The notes below the pieces were generated by a model. It did not search any database. It was not told the origin of the DNA and saw only the letters and a program-made list of their open reading frames with translations. Below are positions 1 to 8,369 of a DNA stretch of 64,000 nt, piece after piece (positions within the stretch are counted from its first letter, which is position 1; the number at the start of each line of letters is the position of its first letter). The position numbers and the translations under genes were made by a program. Source of the DNA: Paenibacillus algicola (lineage in GTDB: Bacteria > Bacillota > Bacilli > Paenibacillales > Paenibacillaceae); contig NZ_CP040396.1 of the NCBI RefSeq assembly GCF_005577435.1, positions 1,794,501 through 1,858,500 of the forward strand, read 5' to 3'.

Positions 1-108
1 CATGAGACCTACGACAAAAAGCCAGCCGATCACGCTCCCGATTCTGCGTCCAATGGATCGTTTGGGAGGACGATCTTTCTCAGGCTTCTGTTTTTTCTCC
101 TCAACCAT
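1..108 (-). CDS. N-terminus of membrane protein, probably penicillin-binding protein 1A (partial)
   Basis: Only the first 36 codons are in the window. The start is ATG at 108-106, preceded by a strong AAAGGAGGAG ribosome binding site at about 118-127. The peptide is highly charged for about 27 residues (many Lys, Arg, Glu, Pro), then becomes hydrophobic (GWLFVVGLM), which fits a cytoplasmic tail followed by a signal anchor. Class A penicillin-binding proteins of Paenibacillus begin this way and I recall one lying divergent to tyrS. That identification is inference from the tail and context; any bitopic membrane protein could look similar. Confidence 0.5.
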   Translation of the reverse strand, partial: MVEEKKQKPEKDRPPKRSIGRRIGSVIGWLFVVGLM

Positions 109-203
109 GAATGTTTACTCCTCCTTTTAACGCACCTATTATAGCATAAATTGCAGGATTTGAATCATGCAGGCTGGAACCTGTCGATTTGGTCATGAAA
201 AGT

Positions 204-233
204 TTGACTTGCATTGACGGCTTATGCTATAAA
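204..233 (+). promoter_or_regulatory. Candidate sigma-A promoter for the tyrS T-box transcript
   Basis: TTGACT at 204-209 and TATAAA at 228-233 are separated by 18 bp, and a TGC just before the -10 gives an extended -10 element. Transcription would begin near 240, directly before the T-box leader. Confidence 0.55.
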
Positions 234-239
234 TATGGC

Positions 240-528
240 TAAGTTCATATCAATAAAAGCTTCGAAGGACCCCAGTAGAAGGGCGAATGAGATCTCCCAG
301 AGATCCGGTGGTTGGTGCGAACCGGAAGAATCGTCCCCTTTGAATTACTGTCCAGAGCTGTCCGGAGGAACGTGATCCACTTCAGAGTGTCACCAGTAGT
401 CCGGTACCGGGTATTGTATTCCGTTATGTTAATGAAGTGAAAGCCCCTGCCTCATGCGGCGCGGGTTTTAATTAGGGTGGTAACGCGAGTGCTCCTTCTC
501 GTCCCTTGGGATGAGAAGGAGCTTTTTT
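240..528 (+). promoter_or_regulatory. Tyrosyl T-box riboswitch leader
   Basis: The canonical T-box sequence AGGGTGGTAACGCG lies at 474-487, directly before a terminator hairpin at 491-521 followed by a T-run. A Stem I-like region spans about 250-360 and contains AGAGA- and GGTGCGA-type loop motifs. A GAA-TTAC stretch at 342-348 places a TAC tyrosine codon (346-348) in the expected specifier position. The leader senses uncharged tRNA-Tyr: uncharged tRNA stabilises the antiterminator and lets tyrS be transcribed. The specifier fits the downstream enzyme. Confidence 0.93.
491..528 (+). terminator. T-box intrinsic terminator
   Basis: CTCCTTCTC pairs with GAGAAGGAG across a short loop, followed by TTTTTTG. 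It is the conditional terminator of the T-box leader. Confidence 0.9.
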
Positions 529-564
529 GCGTCTAAATACAGGAAGGATGTGCACGAAGTGGCT

Positions 565-1818
565 ATGAAATGGGAAGAGCTAACAGAGGTTCAGCAGCAG
601 GAGGTAGAGCGTCAGCTGGATGTCATCGCAAGGGGAGCCGTTGAAATTGTCCCTGAGGAGGACATGAGACAAAAGGTGATGAGATCCGTCGTCAGCAACG
701 AGCCGCTGCGGATCAAGCTGGGTATGGATCCATCGGCGCCGGATCTGCATCTTGGACATACGGTCGTTCTGCAGAAGCTGCGCCAGTTCCAGGAGCTGGG
801 GCATGAGGTGCAGCTGATCATCGGTGATTTTACCGGCCGGATCGGTGACCCTACCGGTAAATCGGAAACCCGGAAGCAGCTGACGGAGGAGGATGTGATC
901 CGGAATGCTGAGACGTATCAGAAGCAAATCTACAAGGTGCTGCTGCCGGAGCTTACCAAGGTATACTTTAACTCTCACTGGCTGGGACGCATGTCGTTCG
1001 GGGATGTCGTTGAGCTATCCTCCAAGGTCACGGTTGCGCGCATGCTGGAGCGGGATGATTTTGAGAAAAGATATCATAGTGGACAGCCGATCAGCATTCA
1101 TGAATTTTTCTACCCGCTCATGCAGGGCATGGATTCGGTAGAGCTGAAAAGTGATGTGGAGCTTGGCGGCACGGACCAGAAATTCAATCTGTTGATGGGC
1201 AGAACATTGCAGAAGGAGTATGGCGTGGAGCAGCAGGCGATTGTGACGCTTCCGCTGATTGAAGGGCTGGACGGCGTTCAGAAGATGAGCAAGAGCCTGG
1301 GCAACTACATCGGTATTGATGAAGAGCCTAATGAAATGTATGGCAAATCCATGTCGATTCCGGATGAGCTGATGCTGAAATACTATAGTCTGGCGACAGA
1401 TATCAGCAATGAAGAGCTGACCGCATTGACTGAAGGATTGGAGAAGGGAACTGTGCATCCGAGAGATGGGAAGATGCAGCTTGGTCATACCTTTGTACGG
1501 ATGTACCATGGTCAGGACGCGGCGGATGCTGCGCAGCAGCATTTCGTGACCGTGTTCCAGCAGCGCGCCCTGCCGGAGGACATCGAGGAGTTTGCGATTC
1601 CGTCCGAGGAGCTCGTGGACGGAGAAATTCGGCTAATCCGGCTGCTGACCTTAGTAGGGTTTGCAGCATCGAATGGAGAAGCCAAGCGCAGCATTCAGCA
1701 AGGCGCAGTTAAATGGAACGAAGAGAAGCAAAGTGACTTTAACGGAAGCATCAAGCCGGCAGATGGAGATATTCTTCAAGTGGGTAAGCGCAAATTTGCG
1801 AAGTTAAAGCTTTCTTAA
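565..1818 (+). CDS. tyrS: Tyrosyl-tRNA synthetase
   Basis: Charges tRNA-Tyr with tyrosine in the cytoplasm. The 417-residue protein has a class I catalytic domain with HLGH at about 62-65 and KMSKS at about 240-244, the fold signature [12 protein letters not shown] near 88-98, and a C-terminal S4-type RNA-binding domain from about 350. The N-terminal helix ([17 protein letters not shown]) and the KMSKS motif, rather than KFGKS, place it with the TyrZ-like subgroup. I chose ATG 565 because family members begin at this point. GTG 559 is an alternative that sits better behind AGGAAGG at 541-547. An upstream in-frame ATG at 511 lies inside the T-box terminator and is rejected. Confidence 0.95.
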   Translation: MKWEELTEVQQQEVERQLDVIARGAVEIVPEEDMRQKVMRSVVSNEPLRIKLGMDPSAPDLHLGHTVVLQKLRQFQELGHEVQLIIGDFTGRIGDPTGKSETRKQLTEEDVIRNAETYQKQIYKVLLPELTKVYFNSHWLGRMSFGDVVELSSKVTVARMLERDDFEKRYHSGQPISIHEFFYPLMQGMDSVELKSDVELGGTDQKFNLLMGRTLQKEYGVEQQAIVTLPLIEGLDGVQKMSKSLGNYIGIDEEPNEMYGKSMSIPDELMLKYYSLATDISNEELTALTEGLEKGTVHPRDGKMQLGHTFVRMYHGQDAADAAQQHFVTVFQQRALPEDIEEFAIPSEELVDGEIRLIRLLTLVGFAASNGEAKRSIQQGAVKWNEEKQSDFNGSIKPADGDILQVGKRKFAKLKLS

Positions 1819-1845
1819 TACAGAAAGACAGAAAGACAGAGCAGC

Positions 1846-1891
1846 AGGCCGGCAGACGAAGCTGAACATCACCTTCAACCTGCCGGCCTTT
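1846..1891 (+). terminator. Weak terminator after tyrS
   Basis: AGGCCGGCAG at 1846-1855 pairs perfectly with CTGCCGGCCT at 1880-1889 around a 24-nt loop. The T-run is short, so termination may be inefficient. Confidence 0.4.
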
Positions 1892-1917
1892 CTGCATACA
1901 GAGCGAGGCATATGTTA

Positions 1918-1951
1918 TAAAAAAAATCCCCCGGTGTTTCCACCTGGGGAT
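1918..1951 (-). terminator. Terminator of rpsD
   Basis: Read on the minus strand, ATCCCCAGGTG pairs with CACCGGGGGAT and is followed by a run of T residues, about 8 nt after the rpsD stop codon. Confidence 0.85.
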
Positions 1952-1958
1952 TCTTATA

Positions 1959-2558
1959 TTAGCGGTTGTAGAATTCGACGATTTGCTTCTCATCGATGTC
2001 CTGGGACAGCTCGGAGCGCTCTGGCAGACGGATGTACTTGCCTTCCATTGCGTTCTCATCAAACTCCAGGTAAGCTGGCAGATGCACACGGTTAGCCATT
2101 GCATCCTTGATTGCGGACAAGCCGCGGCTTTTCTCACGAAGGCCGATCACGTCGCCAGTGGAAACGGAGTAGGAAGCGATGTCCACTTTCTTGCCGTTTA
2201 CAGTAACATGACCATGAGCAACCAGCTGACGAGCACCTGCACGGGAATTGCTCAGACCCAAACGGTATACGAGGTTGTCCAGACGGCTCTCGAGCAGGAA
2301 CATGAAGTTCTCACCGGCAATACCTTTCATGTGCTGTGCTTTGTCAAACAGTGTGCGGAATTGCTTCTCGCCCAAGCCGTACATGTGACGAAGCTTTTGC
2401 TTTTCTTGAAGCTGCATACCGTAGTTGCTCATCTTTCTCCGTTGGTTAGGACCATGCTGACCCGGAGGGAAAGGACGCTTCAATTCTTTGCCAGTACCGC
2501 TGAGGGAAATACCCACGCGACGGCTCAATTTAAATTTAGGACCGGTGTAACGTGCCAT
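1959..2558 (-). CDS. rpsD: 30S ribosomal protein S4
   Basis: The 199-residue primary 16S rRNA-binding protein of the small subunit is full length. It has the N-terminal [14 protein letters not shown] start, the conserved [22 protein letters not shown] segment near 40-62, and the S4 RNA-binding fold ([27 protein letters not shown]) in the middle. The gene is single and convergent with tyrS, as in other Firmicutes where rpsD stands apart from the ribosomal operons. It lacks the Cys zinc-binding motif seen in some S4 paralogues. Confidence 0.97.
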   Translation of the reverse strand: MARYTGPKFKLSRRVGISLSGTGKELKRPFPPGQHGPNQRRKMSNYGMQLQEKQKLRHMYGLGEKQFRTLFDKAQHMKGIAGENFMFLLESRLDNLVYRLGLSNSRAGARQLVAHGHVTVNGKKVDIASYSVSTGDVIGLREKSRGLSAIKDAMANRVHLPAYLEFDENAMEGKYIRLPERSELSQDIDEKQIVEFYNR

Positions 2559-2749
2559 GTAATATAGACTCCTTTGTAATTAGGTTTCATTTAGGGCTCT
2601 ATTTGCGCCGTATTTGTTCATCGCTGTCTATATTGACAGATCTGACAGGAAAGTTCAGCCGCTGTCCCGTCAGCAACAAATTCGTGAGGGTGACACAATC
2701 ATCCGCCCAAATTCAAATGAATGCATTGCATTCTTTTTCAACAATAAAT
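2559..2749 (-). promoter_or_regulatory. Long rpsD 5' leader, candidate S4 autoregulatory leader
   Basis: About 185 nt separate the predicted transcription start from the rpsD ATG and hold no gene. In Bacillus, S4 represses its own translation by binding a structured leader of this kind. I did not fold the RNA, so function is inferred from length and gene identity. A perfect palindrome, GAATGCA-T-TGCATTC, lies at 2719-2733 just inside the transcript. Confidence 0.45.
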
Positions 2750-2777
2750 ATTATATGAAATAGGGGTGTAAAGTCAA
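2750..2777 (-). promoter_or_regulatory. Sigma-A promoter of rpsD
   Basis: On the minus strand TTGACT (2777-2772) and a perfect TATAAT (2755-2750) are 16 bp apart. Confidence 0.75.
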
Positions 2778-3072
2778 GAATAACGTAACCCGGAACTTTG
2801 TCTAATTTTGTCGATAGGACTACAGACCTAAAAAACATGTATGAAATAACTAAAATGTAATGCAATACTAGGTAAAAAAGAGTAATATAATATTGTTATA
2901 CGAGAACTTTGTTCAAATAATCAAATTACATAAGAAGGCGCCTGTATTGCTTGCTTATCGCTACGAACTGGAAATGAATGGATAGGCATGCAGGGGTGAT
3001 TGCACGTTTTATTTCATGAAGCACATGTGGGTCTTTAGGCAGACCTTATAATGGTGCAAAGGAGCGCCCGAT
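2778..3072 (+). other. AT-rich intergenic region before the diguanylate cyclase gene
   Basis: No gene is visible. It holds TATAAT-like sequences at 2886-2891 and 3047-3052, neither with a convincing -35, and a small inverted repeat GGTCT...AGACC near 3030-3045 just upstream of the second one. No GEMM-type c-di-GMP aptamer was recognised. Confidence 0.4.
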
Positions 3073-5067
3073 ATGTCAGAAGAACAACGGAAGGCATCTT
3101 CAGCCTCCTGCGGGACGACTGCTCTGCCAGACGGGGCAGCATCCTGCGGGCTGATCAGCAGAAGTGCCGGAACCAGGCATCACGATCTGGATATTACGAT
3201 CTATGACCAGCCGTATCTTCAACCGATTATGGAGGAGAGCTTTCTGGAATGGAAGAGCGAAGCCTCCAGCCTGCTGTCGCAAGTCGGTGGAGAATGGGCA
3301 GTGCTGAATTCCGAGGGCGTCTGGCTTGCGGGGGATTCTGCCTTGCAGGACTATTTCCTGGCCGGCGATGACGAGACTCTGCAGAGAGTGCTGCGTACCG
3401 GGCAGCCGGCGGCGGCGGTTAGTGACGCCGTGATGGGCGGCAGAACGGTATGTGCTGTTCCGCTTCAGTCCAGGACACGGGGCGAGCTGTTCGGAGCTCT
3501 GGTGAGAGTGTCGCTGGAGGACAAGCTGGATGAGCGCGTTCTGGTGCTCACGGAGGCGGCTGGACTCCTTTTGCGTTCCTGTTTTTACCGGGGATTTCAA
3601 TCCATCTTTGTCAACGATTTGGAGAAGGTATACGTTCAGGCCGCTAAGGAGGCCCGCCAACGCTCCATTTTGTTTCAATATATCAAGAGGATGCATTCAC
3701 GCATCGATGTGGACAAGGTGCTGACAGAGGTAATGGAGAGCATTCTCGGTCTTTATCCGGAGGTAGGTCTGGAGCTGTTTATGTCTCAGGACCACGAGAG
3801 CAACCATCCATTAGTGAAGCCGCTGCTGCTGCATCACTGGCAGGAAGAGATTTATGTAAGGACCTTTATGGAAGGCACCGTCACAACGCTGCACCGGGGC
3901 TCAGGAGAAGAAGCCCGCGTAGAGATCGGTGTTCCGGTCGGCGGGAAGCAGGGGGTTTACGGTGTGCTTCATTTGAAGGCGACGGGGCCGCTTATGGAGG
4001 AGCTGGATGTAGAGCTGCTGGAAATGATGGCGGATGCCGCGGGCACGGCTTTTGAGAACGCCAAGCTGTATGAGCAGTCCAACGTTATGATACACGAGCT
4101 GCGGATGATTAACGAGCTGACCCAGCGGCTTAGCAAAAGCCTGCACCTGGCCGATATTTACCAGTTTGCCAATCAGGAGCTGCGAAAGATTCTGGGTGCG
4201 CACTATTGCTGCATTCTCGTGATGAATGAGGAACTGGGCGCACTGGAGGTGGCCTCCTGTAATGCCCCATGGCTGGCCAAGGAAGTGTTCCCGAAGGAAT
4301 ACGGCATCGGCGGGCATGTCTACCAGAGTAAGGAGCCGTTCATTCTGGCGGATTATGCGGCGGAGCGTCCGGCGGAGTCGAAGCTGATGGAGACGACCGG
4401 GTCCAGCTCCATGATCGCAACCCCGTTGATGGTCAACGGGGGGATCCGCGGGGTTATCCTGATGTCGCACCGGAAGAAGCACTATTTCTCTTACGATAAC
4501 TACCGGCTGCTCCAAACGCTCTCCAGCCATATCGGTCTGGCTGTAGGAAACGCCTCGCTGCATGCCGAGGTACGGAGGATGGCGAACCGGGATATGCTGA
4601 CTGAGCTGTATGCTCGCCATTATCTGGATGAAGCCATCCAGAAATGCCAAAGCCGCGATTTCTGCGGGTCCCTGATTCTGGTGGATATTGACCATTTCAA
4701 GCGGGTGAATGACACCTTCGGCCATCAGAAGGGCGATAAGATTCTCAAGCAGGTCAGCAATGTCATTAAATCCTCGATTCGCCAAAGCGATATAGCTGCC
4801 AGATGGGGCGGCGAAGAGCTGGCGGTGTACCTCCCAGGTCTGGGCATTGACCAGGCGTTTCAAGTGGGGGAACGTATCCGCCAGCGCGTGGAGCAGGAAA
4901 CGGATCCTTTGGTAACGGTATCCTGCGGGATTTCGGAGTGGAACTGGACACAGGAGCGGATCAGCGTAGAATCCCTCTTTTACCGGGCTGACATGGCGCT
5001 CTATCAAGCCAAGAACAGCGGCCGGAACCAGATTATGATCGAAGAGACCGAATCGTCCGGAGATTAA
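3073..5067 (+). CDS. GAF-domain diguanylate cyclase
   Basis: Predicted to make cyclic di-GMP from two GTP. The 664-residue soluble protein has an N-terminal region without a recognised motif (about 1-180), two GAF-like sensory modules (about 190-335 and 345-495), and a C-terminal GGDEF domain (about 500-655). The active-site loop is GGEEL at 579-583, a permitted variant. An RQSD inhibitory-site motif at 570-573 suggests product feedback. No transmembrane segment is evident, so the input is probably a cytoplasmic ligand or redox signal. ATG 3073 is preceded by AAAGGAG. It stands alone; no phosphodiesterase is nearby. Confidence 0.9.
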   Translation: MSEEQRKASSASCGTTALPDGAASCGLISRSAGTRHHDLDITIYDQPYLQPIMEESFLEWKSEASSLLSQVGGEWAVLNSEGVWLAGDSALQDYFLAGDDETLQRVLRTGQPAAAVSDAVMGGRTVCAVPLQSRTRGELFGALVRVSLEDKLDERVLVLTEAAGLLLRSCFYRGFQSIFVNDLEKVYVQAAKEARQRSILFQYIKRMHSRIDVDKVLTEVMESILGLYPEVGLELFMSQDHESNHPLVKPLLLHHWQEEIYVRTFMEGTVTTLHRGSGEEARVEIGVPVGGKQGVYGVLHLKATGPLMEELDVELLEMMADAAGTAFENAKLYEQSNVMIHELRMINELTQRLSKSLHLADIYQFANQELRKILGAHYCCILVMNEELGALEVASCNAPWLAKEVFPKEYGIGGHVYQSKEPFILADYAAERPAESKLMETTGSSSMIATPLMVNGGIRGVILMSHRKKHYFSYDNYRLLQTLSSHIGLAVGNASLHAEVRRMANRDMLTELYARHYLDEAIQKCQSRDFCGSLILVDIDHFKRVNDTFGHQKGDKILKQVSNVIKSSIRQSDIAARWGGEELAVYLPGLGIDQAFQVGERIRQRVEQETDPLVTVSCGISEWNWTQERISVESLFYRADMALYQAKNSGRNQIMIEETESSGD

Positions 5068-5153
5068 TGAATCTAATCTTAATCGGGAGGGGCTGTCCCC
5101 AAGTAGATCATTCTATTTGAAGCATAGCCTCGATCACATGAAAAGAACGTGTA

Positions 5154-5206
5154 CAAAGAGAAATAACCAGCCAAGGAGGTTACACTTGGCTGGTTATTTC
5201 TCTTTG
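5154..5206. terminator. Very long perfect hairpin, probable terminator
   Basis: Two perfectly complementary 22-nt arms (5154-5175 and 5185-5206) enclose a 9-nt loop, GAGGTTACA. It follows the cyclase gene by about 85 bp and precedes the lipoprotein gene. The flank is T-rich on the right arm but lacks a clean T-run, so termination is likely but not certain. The arm/loop boundary reads AAGGAGGT, which resembles a ribosome binding site, but no start codon follows closely. Confidence 0.6.
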
Positions 5207-5328
5207 TTGACTTCATGCCGCCTGCTCTGGCAGGTTAGGGCAAGGAGCGGCTGCACGATGAATTGCATAAAGAAGGAAGAGGCAACACAGCCTATGAATC
5301 ATACATCATCTTGAAAAAGGACTGATTC

Positions 5329-6171
5329 ATGATGAAGATTCACCGTATCGGCCTCTTGATTAGCCTGCTTCTGTTTCTAGGCAGCAGCCTGAGTCTGCAT
5401 GGCTGTACCCCTCAAGGCTCTGACCCGGAGGGGCTGCTGCAAACGACGCTGGCGGGCTTGGCGGGATTGGAGCAGCTTCACTTTGAAGGCCGGAGCGCCG
5501 TTCAGAGCCTGGATACCGGCGTGTACAGCGCTGAGCTTCATTATACGGGAGAGCTGAGGAGCCATACGCTGCTCAGTATGACAGTAAACAAGGGACGCGA
5601 CAAGAAACGTCCTCGGCGTTTTGCGCAGTCAGGCGATCCCGCAGACGGGTTTCAGGCCAAGCTGGAGTACAAGAGCGGCACGTGGAAGGCGCTGCAGGAA
5701 GGATATGCTGACAGCACATGGCTGAGTGGCTACAACCCGCTGCAGGAGCTGAGCTGGATCGGCAGCGCCGACAAGCATGTGTCTGAGGAGCTGGGAGCGG
5801 CGCGAGGGACGCGGGTGCTGCGGGTAGAGTTGGACCCCCAAGCAGCATATACCCGCTGCCGAGAGCTCTTGCAGCAGCAGATGGAGCAGTTGAAGAATGA
5901 GCTGGAAGAGCCGGCCGGTGAGCTGTATACCGGGGACGAGGCTGGCCGGAAGAAGCTGCTGGGCATCTGGGAGAAGGAGCGCCGGATGCTGGAGGCGCTG
6001 CTGGACCAAAGCACAGTAAATTCGGTTTACTATGTGACGGTGCGAAATTCGACGGGACTGCCCGTCAAGCTCCTGTCAGAGCGGCGAGTGACCTATCAGG
6101 ATCAAGCAGGACGGAAACATGATGAAATGCTGAGGTCTGAGGTGAGCTTCTCTTTTACAGCAGTCCGCTAA
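5329..6171 (+). CDS. Putative lipoprotein of unknown function
   Basis: The 280-residue product starts with a type II signal peptide: a hydrophobic stretch (IGLLISLLLFLGSSLSL) and a lipobox LSLHGC with the acylated Cys at 26. The mature part contains repeated acidic and Gln/Leu-rich helical stretches (around 165-230) and ends in beta-like YYVTVRNSTGLPVKLLSERRVTY. I do not recognise a family with confidence; the overall pattern resembles lipoproteins of the LolA/LppX type that carry lipid or sense the envelope. ATG 5332 is an equally possible start. Confidence 0.75.
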   Translation: MMKIHRIGLLISLLLFLGSSLSLHGCTPQGSDPEGLLQTTLAGLAGLEQLHFEGRSAVQSLDTGVYSAELHYTGELRSHTLLSMTVNKGRDKKRPRRFAQSGDPADGFQAKLEYKSGTWKALQEGYADSTWLSGYNPLQELSWIGSADKHVSEELGAARGTRVLRVELDPQAAYTRCRELLQQQMEQLKNELEEPAGELYTGDEAGRKKLLGIWEKERRMLEALLDQSTVNSVYYVTVRNSTGLPVKLLSERRVTYQDQAGRKHDEMLRSEVSFSFTAVR

Positions 6172-6190
6172 ATATATTTCAGGCAAGCGG

Positions 6191-6258
6191 CTGACGGAGC
6201 AGAAGGAACGTGATACAATAACAAAATGATTGAACATTGTTCAATATAATTTGAACAA
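6191..6258 (+). promoter_or_regulatory. Promoter region with palindromic operator for the M29 aminopeptidase
   Basis: A TGA-TACAAT extended -10 (6214-6219) with CTGACG 17 bp upstream (6191-6196) is followed by a 17-bp perfect palindrome, ATTGAACATTGTTCAAT, at 6229-6245. A third TTGAACA half-site lies at 6251-6257, and a TATAAT at 6245-6250 lies between them. The arrangement resembles operators of TetR-type repressors. No repressor gene lies next to it. Confidence 0.5.
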
Positions 6259-6297
6259 GACGATGCGTAGCTACTTACACCTTAGGAGGAATCAAGC

Positions 6298-7413
6298 ATG
6301 CGTGATCCAAGAATTCAGAAACTAGCAGAAAATCTGGTGGGCTATTCGGTCGATATGCAGCCCGGGGAAAATGTACTGATTGAGATGATTGGCTCGGAGC
6401 GGGATCTGCTCAATGCGATTGTCGAAGAGGTAGGCCGCAAAGGAGGACGTCCTTTCGTACAGCTGACAGACAAAACGGTACAGCGGGCTATGCTGAAGCA
6501 TGCCACCAAGGAGCAGCTGTCGATCTGGTCCGAGCTTGACCTTGCCCGGATGAAGCAGATGGACTGCTATATCGGGATCCGTGCCGGCGAGAATGTCAAC
6601 GACCTTGCGGATGTGCCTGAGCAGAATATGAAGCTCTATAACTCCATTTACTCCCACCCCGTACATAGCGAAGAGCGTGTCAAGCGGACGAAGTGGGTGG
6701 TGCTGCGCTATCCGAACGCGAGCATGGCTCAGCTTGCCAATACAAGTACGGAAGCGTTTGAGGACTTTTACTTTGATGTGTGCAACCTGGACTATTCCAA
6801 AATGGACCGTGCCCAGGACCCGCTCGCTGAGCTTATGCGCCGGACGGACAAGGTGCGTATTACCGGACCGGGAACAGATATTTCCTTCTCGATCAAAAAT
6901 ATCGGTGCAGAGAAATGCTCCGGCCAGAAGAACATTCCGGACGGCGAGGTGTACACATCGCCGGTTCGTGATTCCGTGAATGGAACGATTGCATACAATA
7001 CGCCAACGCTGTATAACGGAGTCACCTTTGAGAATATCACCTTCCGTTTTGAGCAAGGGAAGATTGTAGAGGCTACCGGCAGCGATACGGCGCGCTTGAA
7101 CGAGATTCTGGACAGCGATGAAGGCGCACGCTACATCGGGGAATTCGCGATCGGCTTTAACCCGTATATTTTGCATCCGATGAAGGATATTTTGTTTGAT
7201 GAAAAAATTGCCGGCAGCCTGCACTTCACGCCAGGTCAAGCCTACGAGGTGACCGATAACGGCAACCGCTCGTCCATCCACTGGGATCTGGTGCTGATCC
7301 AGCGTCCGGAGTATGGCGGCGGAGAAATTTACTTCGACGATGTCTTGATCCGGAAAGACGGCTTGTTTGTAATTCCGGAGCTGGAGAGCCTGAATCCCGA
7401 AAATCTAAAATAG
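6298..7413 (+). CDS. M29-family metallo-aminopeptidase
   Basis: Removes N-terminal residues from peptides in the cytoplasm with two metal ions; family members are AmpS, PepS and aminopeptidase T. Metal ligands of the family can be assigned by order and spacing: E217 (DGEVYTSP), E282 (GEFAIG), H309, Y316, H328 and D330 (SSIHWDLV). Length (371 residues) is somewhat shorter than the usual 400-410, but all ligands are present. ATG 6298 follows TTAGGAGGAATCAAGC. It stands alone behind the TTGAACA operator-like repeats. Confidence 0.9.
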   Translation: MRDPRIQKLAENLVGYSVDMQPGENVLIEMIGSERDLLNAIVEEVGRKGGRPFVQLTDKTVQRAMLKHATKEQLSIWSELDLARMKQMDCYIGIRAGENVNDLADVPEQNMKLYNSIYSHPVHSEERVKRTKWVVLRYPNASMAQLANTSTEAFEDFYFDVCNLDYSKMDRAQDPLAELMRRTDKVRITGPGTDISFSIKNIGAEKCSGQKNIPDGEVYTSPVRDSVNGTIAYNTPTLYNGVTFENITFRFEQGKIVEATGSDTARLNEILDSDEGARYIGEFAIGFNPYILHPMKDILFDEKIAGSLHFTPGQAYEVTDNGNRSSIHWDLVLIQRPEYGGGEIYFDDVLIRKDGLFVIPELESLNPENLK

Positions 7414-7505
7414 CATAAAATGGGTTGCAAAAGAAAACGGATTCAATGTATCATGAAGAAGCAATAAATCCATTGATTCCACCCTATAGATATGGAGGGA
7501 TTCCT

Positions 7506-7754
7506 ATGTCCAATAACAACAATGCAAGCGTTGTCGAAATTGCTCAAACCGCAGGTCAATTTTCTTCATCCATTGTTCTGCAGACCGAGAATAAGTACAT
7601 TGACGTCAAGAGCATTTTGGGGTTATTTACGACATTGGTCAGTCACAAGAGCTACGAGCTTCATGTTCATGGCTCGGATGCCGAAGAAGCGAAGCAAGCA
7701 ATGATTGATGTGTTTACCAAGCATGGGCTGAATGTTACCGTAGTGGCTGACTAA
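7506..7754 (+). CDS. Shortened HPr-like protein lacking the active-site histidine
   Basis: The 82-residue product aligns with PTS phosphocarrier HPr from helix 1 onward. The FSSSIVLQTENKYIDVKSILGLF segment matches the HPr stretch around the regulatory Ser46, with K-S-I intact (Ser at 36 here), and the GSDAEEAKQAM segment matches the C-terminal helix. The N-terminal strand and the His15 loop are missing: the His15 position falls on Asn in MSNNNNASVV. It therefore cannot be a PEP phosphocarrier by the known mechanism and may be a Crh-like regulator. ATG 7506 follows TATGGAGGG. An upstream in-frame start at 7425 is less likely. Confidence 0.75.
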   Translation: MSNNNNASVVEIAQTAGQFSSSIVLQTENKYIDVKSILGLFTTLVSHKSYELHVHGSDAEEAKQAMIDVFTKHGLNVTVVAD

Positions 7755-7768
7755 GCTCCGGCGAAAAG

Positions 7769-7804
7769 ACATCCTTCCTGGATTCCAGGAGGGATGTTTT
7801 TTTT
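7769..7804 (+). terminator. Terminator after the HPr-like gene
   Basis: ACATCC-TTCCTGG pairs with CCAGGAGGGATGT (with wobble) and runs into eight T residues. Confidence 0.9.
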
Positions 7805-7836
7805 GTGAAGTGTGCCTGTTCTGAAGGAACTGGTCC

Positions 7837-7865
7837 TTGTATTGTCAAGACTTTTCGTCTAATAT
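7837..7865 (+). promoter_or_regulatory. Candidate promoter of ylaN
   Basis: TTGTAT (7837-7842) and TAATAT (7860-7865) are 17 bp apart, 45 bp upstream of the ylaN start. Confidence 0.45.
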
Positions 7866-7910
7866 TAGGGATAGTACCGAGCTGTGATTTTGACATAGGG
7901 GGGACAAATC

Positions 7911-8198
7911 ATGACTTCATCGGATTTACAGGAACAGCTGAATCTTAAAGCGATCAGTCTTCTTCATGAAGATGCGGATAAAATTCAAAAGCTCATTGAA
8001 GTGCAGATGGAGAATCTGGCAACCCGTTATTGCCCTCTCTATGAGGAAGTGCTGGATACCCAGATGTACGGATTCTCGAAAGAGGTTGATTTTGCGGTCA
8101 GAGCAGGCCTATTGCCGGAAGTAACAGGCAAGCAGCTGATCAGCAAGCTCGAGCGCAATCTGGCTCTTCTCTATGAAGCCTTGAATCAAGCTGAATAG
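7911..8198 (+). CDS. ylaN: YlaN family protein (iron-responsive Fur partner)
   Basis: The 95-residue protein matches the YlaN/UPF0358 family along its length: LHEDADKIQKLIEVQMENL, the invariant CPLYEEVLDTQMYGFSKEVDFAVR region at about 41-62, and KLERNLALLYEALN at the C-terminus. YlaN homologues bind ferrous iron and relieve Fur repression in other Firmicutes. The neighbouring ftsW on the opposite strand matches the ylaN-ftsW (ylaO) linkage of B. subtilis, although here an Asp23 gene lies between them. The start follows AGGGGGGAC. Confidence 0.93.
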   Translation: MTSSDLQEQLNLKAISLLHEDADKIQKLIEVQMENLATRYCPLYEEVLDTQMYGFSKEVDFAVRAGLLPEVTGKQLISKLERNLALLYEALNQAE

Positions 8199-8228
8199 CC
8201 TGTCCTCGTGACAGGCGATACATAGAAG

Positions 8229-8264
8229 CGCATGCTCGGGAAGGAGACCGGCATGCGTTTTTTT
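8229..8264 (+). terminator. Terminator of ylaN
   Basis: CGCATGC pairs with GCATGCG around a partly paired loop, followed by TTTTTTT. Confidence 0.88.
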
Positions 8265-8369
8265 GCGCTTGATGACTGGGCGTTGATCATATATTTTCCA
8301 GGTTAGATTTGCTTTTTAGGCCTGTTAGGATTTACAATAACGAATAATGAGGTGAAGGGGGATTTTGGC

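Noticed and set aside
511..564. Extension of tyrS to the ATG at 511
   Set aside because: That ATG lies within the terminator stem of the T-box, and the added residues are not found in tyrosyl-tRNA synthetases.
3001..3060. Possible c-di-GMP riboswitch before the diguanylate cyclase
   Set aside because: Only a small GGTCT/AGACC repeat is present; the GEMM core was not found.
3901..5007. 368-codon open frame on the minus strand within the diguanylate cyclase gene
   Set aside because: It lies antisense to a full GAF-GGDEF gene, shows no family sequence or ribosome binding site, and reflects codon bias on the other strand.
5117..5314. 65-codon plus-strand frame between the cyclase and lipoprotein genes
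   Set aside because: It runs through the 22-bp perfect hairpin and has no ribosome binding site; the sequence is better explained as a terminator region.
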